Shown here: positions 24,909-33,804 of the stretch, one piece after another | Layout of the letters: each line of letters starts with the position of its first letter | Position numbering within the stretch: position 1 is the stretch's first letter | Source of the DNA: Streptomyces scopuliridis RB72 | GTDB taxonomy: Bacteria; Actinomycetota; Actinomycetes; Streptomycetales; Streptomycetaceae | Assembly (NCBI RefSeq): GCF_000718095.1 | Contig: NZ_JOEI01000014.1 | Location: 1 to 64,000, forward strand | Length of the DNA stretch: 64,000 nt | Reading direction: 5' to 3' | Made by a program: the position numbers and the translations under genes | Notes under the pieces: model-generated | What the model saw: the letters and a program-made list of their open reading frames with translations, nothing else | Told to the model about the DNA's origin: nothing | Databases searched by the model: none

Positions 24909-26405
24909 TTACTTCTGGGGCTCCACCGGAATGTCCAGCATCACGCGCGTACCGCGCACCGGCGCCGGCACCATGTCGAAGCCGCCGCCCAACTCCCCTT
25001 CCACCAGGGTCCGTACGATCTGGAGCCCCAGGTTTCCGGTGCGCTGCGGATCGAATCCCTCGGGCAGCCCGCGCCCGTCGTCCTGGATGGTGATCATGAG
25101 CCGGGCGTCCGAGCGGGCCCCCTCGCCGCGCTTGGCCCCCGGTGCGTCACCACTGCGGACCGCCGAGACATCGACCCGGCCCTCCTCCCCCGGCGCGAAG
25201 GCGTGCTCCAGCGCGTTCTGGAGAATCTCGGTGAGCACCATCGAGAGCGGCGTGGCCACTTCGGCGTCGAGCACGCCGAACTTCCCCGTACGGCGGCAGA
25301 CGACCTTGCCGGGCGAGATCTCGGCGACCATCGCCAGCACCCGGTCGGCGATCTCGTCGAACTCGACGCGCTCGTCCAGATTCTGAGACAGCGTCTCGTG
25401 CACGATGGCGATCGAACCGACGCGCCGTACGGCCTCGTCCAGGGCCTCCCTGCCCTGGGCGGAGTCCATCCGCCTGGACTGGAGCCTGAGAAGCGCGGCG
25501 ACCGTCTGGAGGTTGTTCTTCACCCGGTGGTGGATCTCCCGGATGGTGGCGTCCTTGGTGATCAACTCGCGCTCGCGGCGGCGCAGTTCCGTCACATCGC
25601 GGAGCAGCACCAGAGAGCCGATCCGGGTGCCCTTGGGCTTGAGGGGGATGGCGCGCAGCTGGATGACCCCGCCGCTGCCCTCCACCTCGGTCTCGCGGGG
25701 CGCGTACCCGCTGGCCAGTTTGACCATGGCCTCGTCCACCGGGCCGCGCGCGGGGGCCAGTTCGTCGGTGGTGCGGCCGAGATGGTGTCCCACCAGGTCG
25801 GACGCGAGTCCCAATCGGTGATACGCGGAAAGGGCGTTGGGGCTCGCGTACTGGACGACCCCGTCCGCGTCCAGCCGGATCAGCCCGTCACCGACGCGCG
25901 GGGACGCGTCCATGTCGACCTGCTGGCCGGGGAAGGGGAAGGACCCGGCGGCGATCATCTGGGCCAGGTCGGAGGCGGACTGGAGATAGGTGAGCTCCAG
26001 CCGGCTGGGCGTGCGGACCGTGAGCAGATTGGTGTTGCGCGCGATGACCCCGAGGACGCGGCCGTCGCGCCGTACGGGGATGGACTCGACCCGTACGGGC
26101 ACCTCCTCACGCCACTCGGGATCGCCCTCCCGGACGATCCGGCCCTCGTCGAGCGCCGCGTCCAGCAGCGGCCGGCGGCCGCGCGGGACGAGATGGCCGA
26201 CCATGTCGTCCTGGTAGGAGGTGGGTCCGGTGTTGGGGCGCATCTGCGCGACGGACACATAGCGGGTGCCGTCGCGGGTGGGGACCCAGAGCACGAGATC
26301 CGCGAAGGAGAGGTCGGAGAGCAGCTGCCACTCCGAGACCAGCAGATGCAGCCACTCAAGGTCGGACTCACTGAGGGCTGTGTGCTGGCGTACGAGGTCG
26401 TTCAT
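24909..26405 (-). CDS. pdtaS: Sensor histidine kinase, PdtaS-like (GAF-PAS-HisKA_2)
   Basis: 498 residues without membrane segments, so cytoplasmic. GAF-like N-terminal half (LEWLHLLVSEWQLLSDLSFA, to VLGVIARNTNLL) and a PAS domain (GDGLIRLDADGVVQYASPNA, at about 180-290). The phosphoacceptor box of the HisKA_2 class is EIHHRVKNNLQTVAALLRLQ, followed by a HATPase with LTEILQNALEHAF (N-box), IQDDGRGLP and NLGLQIVRTLV. PdtaS phosphorylates the antiterminator PdtaR, which is not encoded here. The ATG at 26405 lacks a ribosome site; TACGCT lies about 16 nt upstream. A DasR-like site lies in its promoter region. Confidence 0.9.
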   Translation of the reverse strand: MNDLVRQHTALSESDLEWLHLLVSEWQLLSDLSFADLVLWVPTRDGTRYVSVAQMRPNTGPTSYQDDMVGHLVPRGRRPLLDAALDEGRIVREGDPEWREEVPVRVESIPVRRDGRVLGVIARNTNLLTVRTPSRLELTYLQSASDLAQMIAAGSFPFPGQQVDMDASPRVGDGLIRLDADGVVQYASPNALSAYHRLGLASDLVGHHLGRTTDELAPARGPVDEAMVKLASGYAPRETEVEGSGGVIQLRAIPLKPKGTRIGSLVLLRDVTELRRRERELITKDATIREIHHRVKNNLQTVAALLRLQSRRMDSAQGREALDEAVRRVGSIAIVHETLSQNLDERVEFDEIADRVLAMVAEISPGKVVCRRTGKFGVLDAEVATPLSMVLTEILQNALEHAFAPGEEGRVDVSAVRSGDAPGAKRGEGARSDARLMITIQDDGRGLPEGFDPQRTGNLGLQIVRTLVEGELGGGFDMVPAPVRGTRVMLDIPVEPQK

Positions 26406-26760
26406 GGAGGGCACACAAGCGAGCGTACCCGCGGCATGAACCCGGACGAACCGTGGTCTGTACTGGAGGGTACGAAGGGAAATAGGCTCGGTACACGCAT
26501 GGACAGGCCAGAATGGTCTAGTCCACAATGCTGTAAGAGCCTCCGCCCTCCCCGCACAGGAGGGTGGACCGAGGTGCCGGCGCTCTCTGCCCTGACTGCG
26601 ACGGGACCTCTCCCAACGGCCACGCGGGACCGCACACCCTTCCCCTGCCAGGGGCGGGGAGACCCCGTGGCCGTAGCAACTCCGGGCTGCGGTGCCGGAC
26701 GGGTTGAGGGTCCCGTCGCGGCGCCGCGGCCCGCGGGTACGAACCCCTTCCGGAGCCCTG
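26406..26760 (-). promoter_or_regulatory. Sensor kinase upstream region with a DasR-like site (dre) at 26512-26527
   Basis: This 355-bp gap contains no convincing gene. AATGGTCTAGTCCACA at 26512-26527 matches the dre consensus ACTGGTCTAGACCAGT at 12 of 16 positions with an intact TGGTCTAG core. It lies about 107 bp upstream of the kinase start and 234 bp beyond the 3' end of the SIS gene. Several GC-rich short inverted repeats near 26540-26690 may terminate SIS-gene transcription. Confidence 0.5.
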
Positions 26761-27831
26761 TCAGTCGGTCTCCGGTGTCTTCGCCATCGTGCGCGGCGCG
26801 TCCGGATCCTGGCCCCTGGCGATGGCGACCTCGTGGGCCAGCAGTTGGAGCGGCAGGATCTGCAGGATCGGCTGAAGCTCCTCAGGCACCCCGTCCGTCG
26901 GCAGCACGAACCCCGCCGACGCCGCCTCGACCTCCGCCTGGGATCCCACCACGAACAGATCGGCTCCCCGGGCCCGCAGCCGGGCGAGGACCGCCTGAAG
27001 GGCCTCACCGCCCTTGCCCTCGGGGACGATCGCGATCACCGGCGAGATGTTGTCGACCATCGCGAGCGGACCGTGCAGCAGATCCGCACCGGAGTAGGAG
27101 AGCGCGGGGATGTAGCAGGTCTCCATCAGCTTGAGTGCCGCCTCCTTCGCCGTCGGATAGCCGTAGCCCCGGGAGATGATCACCATCCGCTCGGCGAAGC
27201 GGTAGCGCGAGGCGAGCGCCCGTACCTCGCCCGTGCGCGCCAGCACCCGTTGCGCGAGGTCCGGCAGATCGCCGGCCGCCGCGCCGTCACGGCCGCCGAG
27301 CGCCTCGGCGAAGAGATACAGCGAGAGCAGCGAGGCGGTGTACGACTTGGTGGCGGGCAGCGCCCTCTCCGGGCCCGCCAGGACGTCGATATGGAACTCC
27401 GCCACGGCGGTCAGCGCCGAGTCCGGGTTGTTGGTCACCGCGAGCGTGGTCGCGCCGGCCTCCCGCGCGGCCCAGGTGGACGCCACCAGGTCGGGCGAGC
27501 CGCCCCACTGGCTGACGCCGATGACCAGCACATCGGTGAGGTCCGGCTTCGCGCCGTACGCCGTCGTCGTGGACATGGAGGCCAGTCCGCAGGGCAGTCC
27601 GCACCGGATCTCCAGCAGATACTTCGCGTACAGCGCGGCGTGGTCGGACGTACCGCGGGCGGTGAGCAGGACGAAGCGCGGCTCACGCGCCGCGATGGCC
27701 GCCGCCACCTCGCGGATGCCGGGCGTGCCGTCCCGGAGGATCCGCCGCAGTACGGCGGACTGCTCCGCGACCTCGGCGGACATGATGCCGCCGGCCCGCT
27801 CGCACGACTCGCCCGGCAGCGCGGCTGACAT
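26761..27831 (-). CDS. SIS-domain protein, GlmS/AgaS-like sugar-phosphate isomerase or deaminase
   Basis: 356 residues with two SIS (sugar isomerase) domains and no glutaminase domain. First SIS: FVLLTARGTSDHAALYAKYL, VIGVSQWGGSPDLVAST, LAVTNNPDSALTAVAE, and GPERALPATKSYTASLLSLY. Second SIS: MVIISRGYGYPTAKEAALKL and GPLAMVDNISPVIAIVPEG. Likely acts on glucosamine-6-phosphate or a related amino-sugar phosphate, fitting the nearby nagB/das genes. GGAGG lies 9 nt before ATG 27831. The reaction (isomerase versus deaminase) cannot be decided from motifs. Confidence 0.82.
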   Translation of the reverse strand: MSAALPGESCERAGGIMSAEVAEQSAVLRRILRDGTPGIREVAAAIAAREPRFVLLTARGTSDHAALYAKYLLEIRCGLPCGLASMSTTTAYGAKPDLTDVLVIGVSQWGGSPDLVASTWAAREAGATTLAVTNNPDSALTAVAEFHIDVLAGPERALPATKSYTASLLSLYLFAEALGGRDGAAAGDLPDLAQRVLARTGEVRALASRYRFAERMVIISRGYGYPTAKEAALKLMETCYIPALSYSGADLLHGPLAMVDNISPVIAIVPEGKGGEALQAVLARLRARGADLFVVGSQAEVEAASAGFVLPTDGVPEELQPILQILPLQLLAHEVAIARGQDPDAPRTMAKTPETD

Positions 27832-27932
27832 GCTGGGTTGCCTCCAAAGTCGGTCATACCCTTCGGCCCCTCCCAGTCGACCATGGGCCGCCGCGCCCCC
27901 GCCACCGGGCAGCCCCCGCCCGCCCCGTCCGT

Positions 27933-27977
27933 CGGCTGCTCGGACTTCGGCCGCTCGGACTCCGGCCGCTCAGAGCC
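27933..27977. repeat. Three imperfect 15-bp tandem repeats
   Basis: cggctgctcggactt, cggccgctcggactc and cggccgctcagagcc follow each other at 27933-27977, running into the last codons of the PP2C gene (stop at 27970). They look like a replication-slippage array; function unknown. Confidence 0.6.
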
Positions 27978-29196
27978 GGACGATGACCAGGGCCGTGTCG
28001 TCGGTGGCTCCCTGGGGAGGCAGGAGATCGAACAGGAGCGCGTCGGCGAGGGGTTCGAGGTCGGCGGCCCGGTGGCGGGTGAGGGAGCGGGCGAGGCGGG
28101 CCAGGCCGGCGTCGATGTCCTCACCGCGGCGTTCGATCAGACCGTCGGTGTACAGGACGAGGGTGTCGCCCTCGGCGAAGGCGGTGGCGGCCTGGGGGCG
28201 GGGGACGTGCTCCGGGCGGGCGCCGAGCGGGGGGTCGGTGGCCCGGTCGAGGAACTCGACGCCGCCGTAGGCGTGCAGCAGGGCCGCCGGGGGGTGGCCC
28301 GCGCTGCTGTAGGCGAGGGTGTGGCTGTCCCAGTCGATGGAGATCTCCACGGCGGTGGTGGACTCGGCGCCGTCGACGGAGCGGGCGTACAGACCGAGGA
28401 CGTCCAGGGCCTTGGCCGGGCCGTCGGCGACGCGGGAGGCGGCGCTGAGAGCGCTGCGCAGCAGGCCCATGACGCCGGCGGCGTGCAGGCCGTGGCCGAC
28501 GACATCGCCGACGGAGACACCGATGCGGTCGCCGGGCAGGTCGACGAGGTCGTACCAGTCGCCGCAGACGTTCAGGGTGCCGACGGCGGGCCGGTACCGT
28601 ACGGCGGCCCGGTGGTGGCCCACGTCCGCGGGGGCGGGCAGCATCGCCTTCTGGAGGGCGAGGGCGACCTCGCGTTCGCGGGCGTGGGCCTGGCGCAGGC
28701 GTTCGTTGACCTCTTGCAGCTCCCTGGCCCGGGTGTAGAGCTCGGCTTCGAGGACGGGGGTGCGGGAGCTGTCGGAAGAATCGCGGGCCTTGATGAGCTG
28801 GGTGACCTCCTCCACCCGGTGCACCACCAGGGCGACGCTGCCGTCGGGGCCGAACAGCGGGGCGTTGACCGGGCTCCAGTAGCGCTCTTCCCATTCGCCG
28901 GGCCGCTCCGTGGACTGCACGTCGTAGCGCTGCAGGGCCATGGCATCGCGCTCGCCGGTGGCCACCACACGCAGCAGCGAGGCGCTCAGGTTGCGCATGC
29001 CGCTGGCGCCGGGGTCGTCCGGGTTGTCGGGGAACACGTCGAACAGATACCGGCCGATCACCTGCTCGCGGGTGCGCCCGGCGGAGAGGAGGTATGCCTC
29101 GTTCGCGTCCGCGTAGACCAGCTCGGGTGTCAGCAGCGCCACCATGCCGGGCAGCACCTGGAACACCGCCGCGTAGTCGATCACCGCATCCGTCAT
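27970..29196 (-). CDS. PAS-domain PP2C-type serine/threonine phosphatase (SpoIIE-like)
   Basis: 408 residues. An N-terminal PAS domain (FQVLPGMVALLTPELVYADA to ALVVHRVEEVTQL, about 12-135) and a short coiled coil (LYTRARELQEVNERLRQAHA) lead into a SpoIIE phosphatase domain: VCGDWYDLVDLPGDRIGVSV with GDVVGHGLHAAGVM, YSSAGHPPAALL, DTLVLYTDGLIERR and TDDTALVIVRL, retaining the metal-binding aspartates. Such phosphatases typically dephosphorylate anti-anti-sigma factors; a sigma/anti-sigma pair lies 6 kb away, but no direct link is shown. Divergent from nagB. Confidence 0.88.
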   Translation of the reverse strand: MTDAVIDYAAVFQVLPGMVALLTPELVYADANEAYLLSAGRTREQVIGRYLFDVFPDNPDDPGASGMRNLSASLLRVVATGERDAMALQRYDVQSTERPGEWEERYWSPVNAPLFGPDGSVALVVHRVEEVTQLIKARDSSDSSRTPVLEAELYTRARELQEVNERLRQAHAREREVALALQKAMLPAPADVGHHRAAVRYRPAVGTLNVCGDWYDLVDLPGDRIGVSVGDVVGHGLHAAGVMGLLRSALSAASRVADGPAKALDVLGLYARSVDGAESTTAVEISIDWDSHTLAYSSAGHPPAALLHAYGGVEFLDRATDPPLGARPEHVPRPQAATAFAEGDTLVLYTDGLIERRGEDIDAGLARLARSLTRHRAADLEPLADALLFDLLPPQGATDDTALVIVRL

Positions 29197-29302
29197 GCTG
29201 TGCCCGCCTTCAGCGCCCTTCACCACCGGCTGTTCATCACGATAGGAGCACCTGGGCGGGCGTGCCGGACAACCCGGCGGCCCCGGGCACCCCTCTGATA
29301 GA

Positions 29303-29318
29303 ATTGGTCTATACCACA
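29303..29318. promoter_or_regulatory. DasR operator (dre) of nagB
   Basis: ATTGGTCTATACCACA matches the dre consensus A(C/T)TGGTCTAGACCA(G/A)T with an intact TGGTCTA half and ACCA half. It ends 33 bp before the nagB start codon, where DasR binding would block transcription until glucosamine-6-phosphate releases it. Confidence 0.85.
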
Positions 29319-29351
29319 AAAGTCTCGTTTCCAGATTGGCAGGGTCCCAGC

Positions 29352-30134
29352 GTGGAAGTTGTCATCGTCCAGAACGCCGCGGCAGGTGGCGAGCTCATCG
29401 CGGACAGCATCGCCGGCCTGCTGCGCCGCAAGCCCGACGCTCTGCTCGGCGTGGCCACCGGCTCGACCCCCCTGCCCATCTACCAGGCGCTGACGGCCAA
29501 GGTGCGCTCCGGCGAGGTGGACGCCTCGCGTGCGCGGATAGCGCAGCTGGACGAGTACGTGGGACTGCCCGCGGGCCATCCCGAGTCGTACCGCTCGGTG
29601 GTCCTGCGCGAGGTCGTCGAGCCGCTGGGGCTGAGCGAGAGCTCCTTCATCGGTCCCGACGGCGCCGCCGAGGACGTCCAGGCGGCGTGCGAGGCGTACG
29701 ACCGCGCGCTGGCCGAGGCCGGCGGGGTGGACCTCCAGCTGCTCGGCATCGGTACGGACGGGCACATCGGCTTCAACGAGCCCTGCTCCTCGCTCGCCTC
29801 GCGCACCCGTATCAAGACGCTGACCCGGCAGACCCGCGAGGACAACGCGCGCTTCTTCGACAGCCCGGAGGAGGTGCCGCACCATGTCATCACGCAGGGC
29901 ATCGGCACCATCCTGGAGGCCCGCCATCTGGTGCTGCTCGCCACCGGCGAGGGCAAGGCCGAGGCGATCGCGCAGGCCGTCGAGGGCCCGGTCGCCGCGC
30001 TCGTACCGGCCTCCGCGCTCCAACTGCACCCGCACGCCACGGTCGTGGTGGACGAGGCGGCGGCGTCCCGGCTGAAGCTCGCCGACTACTTCCGCGCCAC
30101 GTTCGCGTCCAAGCCGGACTGGCAGGGCATCTGA
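29352..30134 (+). CDS. nagB: Glucosamine-6-phosphate deaminase NagB
   Basis: Converts glucosamine-6-phosphate to fructose-6-phosphate and ammonia, feeding chitin-derived amino sugar into glycolysis. 260 residues with LLGVATGSTPLPIYQAL (phosphate loop), RIAQLDEYVGLPAGHPESYR (catalytic Asp region), LLGIGTDGHIGFNEP (general base and ring-opening His) and LVLLATGEGKAEAI. GTG 29352 follows AGGG. A DasR site lies just upstream, and the enzyme's substrate is the known DasR effector. It ends at a strong hairpin shared with dasD. Confidence 0.95.
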   Translation: MEVVIVQNAAAGGELIADSIAGLLRRKPDALLGVATGSTPLPIYQALTAKVRSGEVDASRARIAQLDEYVGLPAGHPESYRSVVLREVVEPLGLSESSFIGPDGAAEDVQAACEAYDRALAEAGGVDLQLLGIGTDGHIGFNEPCSSLASRTRIKTLTRQTREDNARFFDSPEEVPHHVITQGIGTILEARHLVLLATGEGKAEAIAQAVEGPVAALVPASALQLHPHATVVVDEAAASRLKLADYFRATFASKPDWQGI

Positions 30135-30154
30135 GTCCCCCGCGACACCCACGT

Positions 30155-30202
30155 ACGACGGTGCCGGGCCACCCCGCCGAGGGGGCGGCCCGGCACCGTC
30201 GT
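30155..30202. terminator. Bidirectional terminator between nagB and dasD
   Basis: A perfect 16-bp stem (acgacggtgccgggcc 30155-30170 with 30187-30202) with a 16-nt loop that can itself fold (ccccgccgagggg) lies between the convergent nagB and dasD genes; a T-run follows on the plus strand. Confidence 0.85.
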
Positions 30203-30223
30203 TTCAGCGGCTCTCCCGGACGG

Positions 30224-31780
30224 TCACTCCCGGCGGCCCGTGATGACCTCCGCGGCGGCCCGTCCACAGACCCGCGCGGCGCCGTGGGTCGCGATGTGGA
30301 GCGCGCCCCGGGGCTCCGCGCCGTTCACGCCCATCTCCACCACCACCGTGTCCGGGCGGGCGGCCAGCACGGCGTCCAGCGCGTCGGACATCCAGCGGTG
30401 GCGGTGCGCGTCGCGTACGACGACGACGATCGTACGGTCGCCCGCCGCCGCGAGCAGTTCGCCGACCAGCGCCGCCGCCTCCGCACCGGCTGTTCCGGCG
30501 CCGCTGTACGAGCCCGTCTCCGTACCGGGAAGCAGCCGCCCCAGCTCCGCCGCGACGCCCCACGGGGTCTCGTCCCCGACGGCGATGTTCGCGAGGGGGG
30601 TGAACGCGGCGACGTACGGCGCTTCCGTGAGCGGCTCCGCGCTGCCCGTCACCCGCACGGCGCGGCGGGCCGCGACAAGGCCGATCCCCGTGTCCGGCGC
30701 GATCGTGGACGCGGTGCCGGGCGCGGTCCCCTCCTGCGAATCCGCGCCCGGCTCCGAAGCCCCCCTGACCCGCAGCGTCCAGTCGGCGAGTCCGCGCACC
30801 CGCGCGGCCGCGTCGGCCAGTCGCTCCTCGGGCAGTTCGCCGTTCCGTACCGCCGCCACCAGCGCGTCGCGCAGCCGCAGCACGGTCTCCTCGTCCGCCA
30901 GGCCGCCGCCGACGCAGATGGCGTCGGCGCCCGCGGCGATCGCGAGGACGGAGCCGCGCTCGATCCCGTACGTCGAGGCGATGGCCTGCATCTCCATGCC
31001 GTCGGTGACGATCAGGCCCTGGAAGCCCAGCTCCTCGCGGAGCAGACCGGTGAGGATCCGCGGGCTGAGGGTCGCCGGGCGGTCCGGGTCGAGCGCGGGA
31101 AGCAGGATATGCGCGCTCATGACCGATTTGGAACCCGTCGCGATGGCCGCGCGGAAAGGCAGCAGGTCGCGGGCGTGCACTGTGTCCAGGTCCACGTCGA
31201 TACGGGGCATCGCGTGGTGCGAGTCCACGGAGGTGTCGCCATGGCCGGGGAAGTGCTTGGTGCAGGCGGCGACCCCGGCGCTCTGCAGGCCCTCCACATA
31301 CGCGGCGGTGTGCCGGGCCACGAGCGCCGTGTCGGCGCCGAAGGACCGTACGCCGATGACCGGGTTGTCCTGGTTGGAGTTCACATCCGCCGAGGGGGCC
31401 CAGTTGAGGTTGACCCCGCACTCGGCGAGCCGCCGGCCCAGTTCGCGGGCGACGGCCCGGGTCAGGTCCACGTCGTCGACGGCGCCCAGGGCGTAGTTGC
31501 CGGGGAAGGACGAGCCGTTCCTGACTTCCAGACGGGTGACATCGCCGCCCTCCTCGTCGATCGCGACGAGGACGTCGTCCCGCTCGGCCCGCAGCCGCTC
31601 GGTGAGCGCGGCGAGCTGCTCGGGCGAGGCGATGTTGCGGCCGAAGAGCCCGACGGAGGAGAGGCCCTCGCCGAGGCGGCGCAGCAGCCAGTCGGGGGCG
31701 GTCGTACCGAGGAAGCCGGGCTGGAGCACGGCGAGTGCGTCGCGGGTGAGGGTGTCCGTAGTGCTTACGAGGGTCGTCAT
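30224..31780 (-). CDS. dasD: Beta-N-acetylglucosaminidase DasD (GH3 family)
   Basis: Hydrolyses chitobiose and related beta-linked GlcNAc after uptake. 518 residues; the GH3 catalytic part holds GGDVTRLEVRNGSSFPGNYA, the hexosaminidase signature KHFPGHGDTSVDSHHAMP (catalytic His/Asp pair) and GLIVTDGMEMQAI with the nucleophile Asp. A smaller C-terminal alpha/beta domain follows. No signal peptide, so it is intracellular, acting after the DasABC importer. Its 5' end is immediately upstream of nothing else; its 3' neighbour on the same strand is absent, while dasC ends 4 bp before its start region, so dasABC-dasD can form one operon. ATG 31780 follows aagcac with a weak ribosome site. Confidence 0.9.
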   Translation of the reverse strand: MTTLVSTTDTLTRDALAVLQPGFLGTTAPDWLLRRLGEGLSSVGLFGRNIASPEQLAALTERLRAERDDVLVAIDEEGGDVTRLEVRNGSSFPGNYALGAVDDVDLTRAVARELGRRLAECGVNLNWAPSADVNSNQDNPVIGVRSFGADTALVARHTAAYVEGLQSAGVAACTKHFPGHGDTSVDSHHAMPRIDVDLDTVHARDLLPFRAAIATGSKSVMSAHILLPALDPDRPATLSPRILTGLLREELGFQGLIVTDGMEMQAIASTYGIERGSVLAIAAGADAICVGGGLADEETVLRLRDALVAAVRNGELPEERLADAAARVRGLADWTLRVRGASEPGADSQEGTAPGTASTIAPDTGIGLVAARRAVRVTGSAEPLTEAPYVAAFTPLANIAVGDETPWGVAAELGRLLPGTETGSYSGAGTAGAEAAALVGELLAAAGDRTIVVVVRDAHRHRWMSDALDAVLAARPDTVVVEMGVNGAEPRGALHIATHGAARVCGRAAAEVITGRRE

Positions 31781-31784
31781 CGGC

Positions 31785-32690
31785 CTAGCCCTTCACTGCG
31801 CCGGAGGTGAGGCCGGTTGCCATGTACTTCTGCACCAGCAGGAAGAAGGCCACGACCGGGATGGCGATCAGGGTCGAGGCGGCCATCAGGGCTCCGTAGT
31901 CGATGCCGCGCGAGGTGGTGAAGTTCATCAGCCACACGTTCAGCGTGTACTTGTCATTGTCCTGAAGGACGACATAGGCGAGGAGGTACTCGTTCCACGC
32001 CGTGATCAGGGAGAAGATCGCCGCCGCCGCGAGACCGGGGGCGAGCAGCGGGAAGGTGACCCGCCAGAAGGCTCCCATCCGGCTGCAGCCGTCCACCATC
32101 GCGGACTCCTCCAGCTCCGGCGGGATGTTGACGATGAAGCCGCGGATCATCCAGGTCGCGAAGGGCAGCGTCGAGACCAGATAGATGACGATGACGCCCC
32201 AGTACTCGTTCAGCCCGCCCAGGTCGTTGAGCTGGATGTAGATGGGGATCAGCATCGCGGTCGGCGGCAGCAGCTGCACGACGAGCAGCACGATCATGAA
32301 GAACTTGCGGCCGCGGAAGCGGAAGCGGCCGATGGCGAAGGCGGCGATGGTGGCGAGCAGCATGCCGCCGATGACCGCGACGCCGCAGACGATCAGGCTG
32401 GACTGGATGGCCGTGCCGAAGTTCGGCTGGTCGATGGCCCGCTGGAAGTTGTCGAGGGTGAGCGACGAGGGCCAGAGGGTCTGGTCGTAGCTGCGGATCT
32501 CGTGGTTCGGCCGCAGGGCGCTGATGATCAGCCAGTAGACCGGGAAGGCCATGAGGACGAACACGGCCAGGCCCACGATGTTGTAGACGAGCCGGTTCTT
32601 CTTGCGGTCCTGGCGCAGGACCTGCGGGGTGGCAGGACCGGTGCCCCGCTCGGTGTCCGGGCGGAGGGCCTGGGAGGTGGAGGCGCTCAT
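31785..32690 (-). CDS. dasC: Chitobiose ABC transporter permease DasC
   Basis: Membrane subunit of the (GlcNAc)2 importer. 301 residues, MalG-type: a cytoplasmic N-terminus of about 35 residues, six membrane segments, and the EAA loop (ELEESAMVDGCSRMGAFWRV) that docks the ATPase. Start ATG 32690 has GGAGAGG 5 nt upstream and overlaps the dasB stop by 4 bp. dasD begins 4 bp after its stop. The cluster encodes no ATPase; in S. coelicolor DasABC uses the shared ATPase MsiK encoded elsewhere. Confidence 0.93.
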   Translation of the reverse strand: MSASTSQALRPDTERGTGPATPQVLRQDRKKNRLVYNIVGLAVFVLMAFPVYWLIISALRPNHEIRSYDQTLWPSSLTLDNFQRAIDQPNFGTAIQSSLIVCGVAVIGGMLLATIAAFAIGRFRFRGRKFFMIVLLVVQLLPPTAMLIPIYIQLNDLGGLNEYWGVIVIYLVSTLPFATWMIRGFIVNIPPELEESAMVDGCSRMGAFWRVTFPLLAPGLAAAAIFSLITAWNEYLLAYVVLQDNDKYTLNVWLMNFTTSRGIDYGALMAASTLIAIPVVAFFLLVQKYMATGLTSGAVKG

Positions 32691-33682
32691 TCGACCTCTC
32701 CGATCTTGAGCAGCTGACGCAGGTAGTACACGGCGACACCGGAGAGCAGCAGAACCGTGATGAGGGAGATGGCCGCCCCCTGGCTGAACGAGTTGGACTC
32801 GAAGGCCTTCTCGAACGAGTAGATCCCGAGGACCGAGTACTCCGGCTCCGGCTTGTTGCCGCGGATCAGGAAGATCTGGCCGAAGATATTGAAGTCCCAG
32901 AGGACGGACAGCGTGGCCACCATCTGGAACACCGGCTTGATGACCGGCCAGGTGACATAGCGGAAGACCCCGGCCACGCCCGCGCCGTCGAGGGCCGCGG
33001 CCTCCTCCAGCTCCCGGGGTACCTGGGTGAGCGCCGCGTAGAGCGTGACGGCGACAAAGGGGATGGCGCCCCAGACGACGACGGCCCCGATGATGAGGAA
33101 GCCCTGCTTGGGGTCGAGGAACCAGTTGTGACCCTGGGCGTCGATCCCGAGGTACTTGGTCAGCACCATGTTCAGGACGCCGTAGTCGGAGTCGGCGAAC
33201 CAGCGGAAGATGGACGTCGCCACGAGCAGCGGCATCGACCAGGCGGCCACCAGCGCGGCGGTGAGCAGCAGACGTACCCAGGTGTCCATGCGCTGCATCA
33301 GCATGGAGATACCGAGCCCGATCCCCATCGTGGCCACCACACAGGCGACCATGAAGATGACGGTCCGCCAGACGACGGCCCAGAACTCGCCGTCGCCGAG
33401 GATATTGGTGAACTGCTCGAAGCCCACCCAGGGAGCGGCCTCCCCGGTCCACAGCTCACGGCGGCCGACGTCCTGGAAGGACATGAGGATCGTCTTGATG
33501 AGCGGCCAGACGAATACGGCGGCGATCGCGACGAACGCGGGAGCTATCAGGAGGTACGGCAGCAGCGCGCCGGCCTTGCGCCGCTTGCGCTGCCCGCCCG
33601 CGGGCGGCTGGGAGCCGGATCTCTCGGGGACGCGTGCGACGGCTACCGGAGGGTCGGCTGCTTTCATGTCGGCGGCACTCAC
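32687..33682 (-). CDS. dasB: Chitobiose ABC transporter permease DasB
   Basis: MalF-type partner of DasC. A basic cytoplasmic head (GGQRKRRKAGALLPYLLIAP) precedes six membrane segments; the EAA loop is ELEEAAALDGAGVAGVFRYV. GTG 33682 (VSAADMKAADPP, 331 aa) is preferred because gaagg lies about 10 nt upstream; ATG 33667 (326 aa) is possible. 122 bp separate it from dasA. Stop overlaps dasC start (ATGA). Confidence 0.92.
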   Translation of the reverse strand: MSAADMKAADPPVAVARVPERSGSQPPAGGQRKRRKAGALLPYLLIAPAFVAIAAVFVWPLIKTILMSFQDVGRRELWTGEAAPWVGFEQFTNILGDGEFWAVVWRTVIFMVACVVATMGIGLGISMLMQRMDTWVRLLLTAALVAAWSMPLLVATSIFRWFADSDYGVLNMVLTKYLGIDAQGHNWFLDPKQGFLIIGAVVVWGAIPFVAVTLYAALTQVPRELEEAAALDGAGVAGVFRYVTWPVIKPVFQMVATLSVLWDFNIFGQIFLIRGNKPEPEYSVLGIYSFEKAFESNSFSQGAAISLITVLLLSGVAVYYLRQLLKIGEVE

Positions 33683-33804
33683 TGTGCTGGCCTTCCGTTC
33701 GGACCTGGTACCGGAGGACGGGGGGCGGCGGAGCCCTCGCGGGCCCGCCACCCCCCGTAGGCGATCAACAGAGTCGGAGACTCGGACGCTCGTCGGACTC
33801 GGAC

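Noticed and set aside
29336..31810. Long plus-strand open frame over nagB and dasD
   Set aside because: It runs across two genes with complete catalytic motifs in other frames and across their shared terminator; its own composition is arginine-rich without domains.
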